Shown piece by piece: positions 1 through 7,338 of a DNA stretch of 7,338 nucleotides; the first letter of the stretch is position 1, and every line of letters starts with the position of its first letter. This DNA comes from Rhodoferax sp. GTDB taxonomy: Bacteria; Pseudomonadota; Gammaproteobacteria; Burkholderiales; Burkholderiaceae_C. The stretch lies in assembly GCA_029946045.1 (NCBI GenBank), contig JAQSDS010000056.1, forward strand, positions 1 to 7,338, in the 5' to 3' direction. The notes under the pieces are model-generated. The model worked only from the letters and a program-made list of their open reading frames with translations, was not told the origin of the DNA and did not search any database. The translations under genes and the position numbers were made by a program.

Positions 1-4667
<4,667 letters not shown>

Positions 4668-4687
4668 AGCGGCACGGACCAACGACC

Positions 4688-4692
4688 AAGGA
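4688..4692 (+). promoter_or_regulatory. Shine-Dalgarno site of gltD
   Basis: AAGGA lies 8 bases before the ATG at 4701, in the 33-base gap after the gltB stop. It supports that start over the next in-frame ATG at 4722. No promoter or terminator is visible in the gap, so gltD is probably translated from the gltB transcript. Confidence 0.75.
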
Positions 4693-4700
4693 AAAATATC

Positions 4701-6167
4701 ATGGGAAAAGTTACCGGTTTCATGGAATACGAACGCGTCGAAGAGGGCTACAAACCCGTACCCGAGCGCCTAAAAAACTACAAAGAGTTCGTGATCGGGC
4801 TTGACGACCAGGCGGCGACCAAGCAAGCCGCACGCTGCATGGACTGCGGAACGCCGTTCTGCAACAGCGGTTGCCCGGTCAACAACATCATTCCGGATTT
4901 CAACGACCTGGTCTTTCAGGGCGACTGGAAGGAAGCCATCAATGTGCTGCACAGCACCAACAACTTTCCCGAGTTCACCGGGCGCATTTGCCCGGCGCCT
5001 TGCGAAGCGGCCTGCACATTGAACGTTAATGACGACGCTGTGGGCATCAAGTCGATCGAACACGCCATCATCGACCGGGCCTGGGAGCACGGCTGGGTGA
5101 CACCGCAGCCGGCCCAGATCAAGACGGGCAAGAAAGTGGCCGTGGTCGGCTCTGGCCCGGCGGGCATGGCGGCCGCCCAGCAGTTGGCGCGCGTCGGTCA
5201 TGACGTGACGCTGTTCGAGAAAAATGACCGTGTCGGTGGCTTGTTGCGTTACGGCATCCCCGACTTCAAGATGGAAAAAACGCACATTGACCGCCGTGTC
5301 GAGCAGCTCAAGGCGGAAGGCGTGACGATTCGTACCAGTGTGCTGGTCGGGGAGATGCCCAAGGGTTCTAAAGTGACCAACTGGGCCAAGGAAACCATTT
5401 CCCCTGCCCAGTTGCACGCCGACTTTGACGCTGTGCTGCTGACGGGCGGTTCAGAACAGTCGCGCGACCTGCCGGTGCCCGGGCGCGACCTGGACGGCAT
5501 TTATTTTGCAATGGAATTCCTTCCGCAGCAAAACAAGGTCAACGCCGGTGACAAGCTCAAAAACCAGTTGCGCGCCGACGGCAAACACGTCATTGTGATT
5601 GGTGGCGGCGACACGGGTTCCGACTGCGTTGGCACCAGCAACCGCCATGGTGCACTGAGCGTGACCCAGTTCGAGGTCATGCCGCAGCCGCCGGTGGAGG
5701 AAAACCGACCCATGACCTGGCCCTACTGGCCCATGAAGCTGCGCACCAGTTCCAGTCACGACGAAGGTTGTGTCCGTGAATTTGCCATTTCCACCAAGGA
5801 ATTCGTCGGTGAAAAAGGCAAGCTGACCGGCCTGACAACGGTGCACATCGAGCTCAAAGACGGCAAGATGGTCGAAATCCCTGGCACCGAGAAAACCTAC
5901 AAGGCCGACCTGGTGCTGCTGGCCATGGGTTTTGTCAACCCGGTGGCTACCGTGCTCGACGCTTTTGCTGTCGACAAGGACAACCGTGGCAATGCCCGCG
6001 CCAGCACCGACTTCACTGGGGGGTATGCGACCAATGTTGCCAAGGTTTTTGCCGCCGGCGACATGCGTCGCGGTCAAAGCCTGGTGGTGTGGGCCATCCG
6101 CGAAGGCCGTCAGGCCGCCCGTTCGGTCGATGAATTCCTGATGGGGTTCAGCGATTTGCCACGCTGA
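4701..6167 (+). CDS. gltD: Glutamate synthase [NADPH] small (beta) subunit
   Basis: GltD takes electrons from NADPH onto FAD and passes them through iron-sulfur clusters to the FMN of GltB. The protein has 488 residues, close to the usual 470-490. The N-terminal domain carries two cysteine groups, Cys46-x2-Cys49-x4-Cys54-x3-Cys58 and Cys97-x3-Cys101-x3-Cys105, which in this family supply ligands for the two [4Fe-4S] clusters. A first Rossmann motif, VVGSGPAG (Gly150, Gly152, Gly155), binds FAD. A second, IGGGDTGSD (from Gly301), is placed to bind NADPH. The C-terminal AAGD motif (451-454) is the conserved element that contacts FAD in this oxidoreductase fold. The start has a good ribosome site and gives the typical GltD opening [12 protein letters not shown]. 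It lies 33 bases after gltB, so the two are almost certainly one operon. Related NADPH-dependent oxidoreductases share the fold, but the adjacent gltB settles the assignment. Confidence 0.97.
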   Translation: MGKVTGFMEYERVEEGYKPVPERLKNYKEFVIGLDDQAATKQAARCMDCGTPFCNSGCPVNNIIPDFNDLVFQGDWKEAINVLHSTNNFPEFTGRICPAPCEAACTLNVNDDAVGIKSIEHAIIDRAWEHGWVTPQPAQIKTGKKVAVVGSGPAGMAAAQQLARVGHDVTLFEKNDRVGGLLRYGIPDFKMEKTHIDRRVEQLKAEGVTIRTSVLVGEMPKGSKVTNWAKETISPAQLHADFDAVLLTGGSEQSRDLPVPGRDLDGIYFAMEFLPQQNKVNAGDKLKNQLRADGKHVIVIGGGDTGSDCVGTSNRHGALSVTQFEVMPQPPVEENRPMTWPYWPMKLRTSSSHDEGCVREFAISTKEFVGEKGKLTGLTTVHIELKDGKMVEIPGTEKTYKADLVLLAMGFVNPVATVLDAFAVDKDNRGNARASTDFTGGYATNVAKVFAAGDMRRGQSLVVWAIREGRQAARSVDEFLMGFSDLPR

Positions 6168-6205
6168 TGGAGAGGCCAATCGCGCTGCTCCGGTGCGTCC
6201 ATAGG

Positions 6206-6221
6206 TGTAATCCCTTATGAT
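6206..6221 (+). promoter_or_regulatory. Candidate promoter -10 elements for the mla operon (weak)
   Basis: Two hexamers each match the sigma-70 -10 consensus TATAAT at five of six positions: TGTAAT at 6206-6211 and TATGAT at 6216-6221. Neither has a recognisable TTGACA-like -35 box at 15-19 bases upstream, nor an extended -10 TG. The location, between the gltD stop and the terminator hairpin, is where a promoter for mlaFE would be expected if the hairpin ends gltBD transcription. Which hexamer works, if either, cannot be told from sequence. Function is inferred. Confidence 0.3.
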
Positions 6222-6225
6222 CCAC

Positions 6226-6256
6226 AGGCCGGGACTGCCCGGCCTTTCTATTTTTT
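6226..6256 (+). terminator. Rho-independent terminator after gltBD
   Basis: AGGCCGGG (6226-6233) pairs perfectly with CCCGGCCT (6238-6245) around the four-base loop ACTG, an 8-bp stem with seven G-C pairs. It is followed by TTCTATTTTTT to 6256. It begins 58 bases after the gltD stop and fits the end of the gltBD transcript. The opposite strand has no T-run after the hairpin, so it should act only on + strand transcription. The T-tract ends one base before the mlaF start codon. Confidence 0.85.
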
Positions 6257-6257
6257 C

Positions 6258-7076
6258 ATGGCCAAAACCTCTTCAGACGCGCTTGTCGAATTCCGCAATC
6301 TCACCTTCGGGTACGGAGAGCGGGTGATTCTGGGCAACGTTTCCTTGTCGATCCCGCGCGGCAAGGTGACGGCGCTCATGGGCGCCTCGGGGGGCGGCAA
6401 GACCACCATCTTGCGTTTGATGGGGGGCCAGTACCGGGCGCAATCTGGCCAGGTGCTGTTTGACGGGCAGGACGTGACACCCATGAACCAGGCGCAAATT
6501 TACGCCGCGCGGCGTCGCATGGGTATGTTGTTCCAGTTTGGCGCGCTGTTTGCCGACCTGTCGGCCTTTGACAACGTTGCCTTCCCGCTGCGTGAACACA
6601 CCCAATTGCCCGAGTCCCTGATTCGGGACATTGTGCTGATGAAACTCAACGGCGTAGGCCTGCGCGGCGCTCACGACCTGATGCCCAGCGACCTGTCTGG
6701 CGGCATGGCAAGGCGCGTTGCGCTGGCGCGTGCGATTGCGCTCGACCCCGAGCTGGTCATGTACGACGAACCCTTCTCGGGCCTCGACCCGATTTCTCTC
6801 GGCACGGCAGCACGGCTGATCCGCCAGCTCAATGATTCGATGGGCTTGACCAGCGTCTTTGTCTCGCACGAGCTGGAGCAAACGTTTGCCATTTCGGACC
6901 ATGTGATCATTCTGGCCAACGGCAAGATCGCCATGCAGGGCACGCCCGAGCAGGTGCGCCAGAGTACCGATCCGCTGGTCTACCAGTATGTGAATGCCTT
7001 GTCCGACGGGCCGGTGCAATTTCATTATCCGGGCCCATCGGTGGCCGAAGATTTTGGTGTGGAGGCCTGCGCATGA
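6258..7076 (+). CDS. mlaF: Mla phospholipid ABC transporter, ATP-binding protein MlaF
   Basis: MlaF is the cytosolic ATPase of the MlaFEDB inner-membrane complex, which exchanges phospholipids with the periplasmic carrier MlaC and maintains outer-membrane lipid asymmetry. The 272-residue protein has all ABC motifs: Walker A GASGGGKT (42-49), Q-loop Gln93, signature LSGGM (146-150), Walker B ending in Asp170-Glu171, D-loop SGLD (174-177) and switch His204. The segments FPLREHTQLP, LMPSDLSGGMARR and, near the C-terminus, DGPVQFHYP are characteristic of MlaF rather than of generic importers. The C-terminal stretch past about residue 240 corresponds to the extension that contacts the partner ATPase in known MlaF structures. 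ATG 6258 is the first start in the open frame after the gltD stop; a later GTG near 6324 would remove the first strands of the fold. No Shine-Dalgarno precedes the ATG, only the terminator T-tract. Older names for the family are Ttg2A and YrbF. Confidence 0.94.
   Translation: MAKTSSDALVEFRNLTFGYGERVILGNVSLSIPRGKVTALMGASGGGKTTILRLMGGQYRAQSGQVLFDGQDVTPMNQAQIYAARRRMGMLFQFGALFADLSAFDNVAFPLREHTQLPESLIRDIVLMKLNGVGLRGAHDLMPSDLSGGMARRVALARAIALDPELVMYDEPFSGLDPISLGTAARLIRQLNDSMGLTSVFVSHELEQTFAISDHVIILANGKIAMQGTPEQVRQSTDPLVYQYVNALSDGPVQFHYPGPSVAEDFGVEACA
7061..7065 (+). promoter_or_regulatory. Shine-Dalgarno site of mlaE
   Basis: GGAGG sits 7 bases before the ATG at 7073, inside the end of mlaF. It fixes the mlaE start and contrasts with the absence of any such site before mlaF. 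Confidence 0.8.
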
Positions 7077-7338
7077 GTTGGTACAAACCTGCAGACATCG
7101 GTCTGGCCACGCGGCGTCAGTTGGCCGACTTGGGCCTGGGCGCCCGCCTTTTTGTGCGCCTGCTTACCACCTTGCCCGGCAGTTTGAAGCGCTTTGGCCT
7201 GATTCGTGACCAGATTCACTTTTTGGGCAACTACTCGCTGGCCATCATTGCGGTGTCTGGCCTGTTTGTTGGCTTTGTTTTTGGACTGCAGGGCTACTAC
7301 ACCTTGCAGCGCTACGGCTCCTCTGAAGCCTTGGGGCT
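7073..7338 (+). CDS. mlaE: Mla phospholipid ABC transporter, permease MlaE (3'-truncated by window edge)
   Basis: MlaE is the integral membrane subunit that forms the lipid path under the MlaD ring and is driven by MlaF. Only the first 88 codons are present. The N-terminal part (about 1-50) is an interfacial, amphipathic region with basic residues (RLFVRLL, GSLKRFGL), followed by the start of the first core membrane segment (about 52-75) with the family-typical GLFVGFVFGLQGY. This matches the MlaE/YrbE pattern, where an elbow helix precedes the first transmembrane helix. The ATG overlaps the mlaF stop as ATGA, so translation of the two is probably coupled, giving matched amounts of ATPase and permease. 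The remaining Mla genes (mlaD, mlaC, mlaB) would be expected beyond the right edge but are not seen here. Confidence 0.92.
   Translation, partial: MSWYKPADIGLATRRQLADLGLGARLFVRLLTTLPGSLKRFGLIRDQIHFLGNYSLAIIAVSGLFVGFVFGLQGYYTLQRYGSSEALG

Noticed and set aside
5451..6179. A 242-codon open frame on the - strand opposite gltD
   Set aside because: It mirrors conserved gltD coding sequence and shows no known domain.
6165..6257. gltD and mlaF lie in the same frame, separated by one TGA and 30 sense codons, suggesting a readthrough fusion
   Set aside because: Thirty codons without a stop occur by chance about a quarter of the time at equal base use, and more often in GC-rich DNA. The segment encodes nothing recognisable and contains the terminator hairpin.
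6273..7025. A 250-codon open frame on the - strand opposite mlaF
   Set aside because: It mirrors a complete ABC ATPase gene with all motifs intact on the + strand; the antisense product looks like no known family.

Overview
The window is an ordinary, densely coded chromosomal segment of a Gram-negative bacterium, most likely a betaproteobacterium of the order Burkholderiales and perhaps of the family Comamonadaceae. This rests on the protein sequences, the high-GC codon use with G/C-rich third positions, and the gene order: NADPH-glutamate synthase genes followed by a phospholipid-transport (Mla) ABC operon, which I recall as common in that order. Genus is not resolved. All genes read on the + strand, and no RNA gene, mobile element, CRISPR array, prophage gene or large repeat was seen.

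Layout: bases 1-4667 hold nearly all of gltB, the large (alpha) subunit of glutamate synthase. The window edge cuts the gene inside the codon of its catalytic N-terminal cysteine. After a 33-base gap, 4701-6167 is complete gltD, the small (beta) subunit. A 90-base gap (6168-6257) contains a rho-independent terminator whose T-tract ends one base before the next start codon. Bases 6258-7076 are complete mlaF (the Mla transporter ATPase). mlaE (the permease) starts at 7073, overlapping the mlaF stop by four bases, and runs off the right edge.

How the genes work together: GltB and GltD form the NADPH-dependent enzyme that turns glutamine and 2-oxoglutarate into two glutamates, the second half of the GS-GOGAT ammonia-assimilation cycle. 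MlaF and MlaE are the ATPase and membrane core of the complex that moves phospholipids between inner and outer membranes and keeps the outer membrane asymmetric. The two pairs look like separate transcription units, with gltBD ending at the terminator and the mla operon beginning just after it.

I found no sign of an undescribed system. The most interesting spot is the gltD-mlaF junction, where terminator, possible promoter and an mlaF start without a Shine-Dalgarno sequence are packed into 90 bases.
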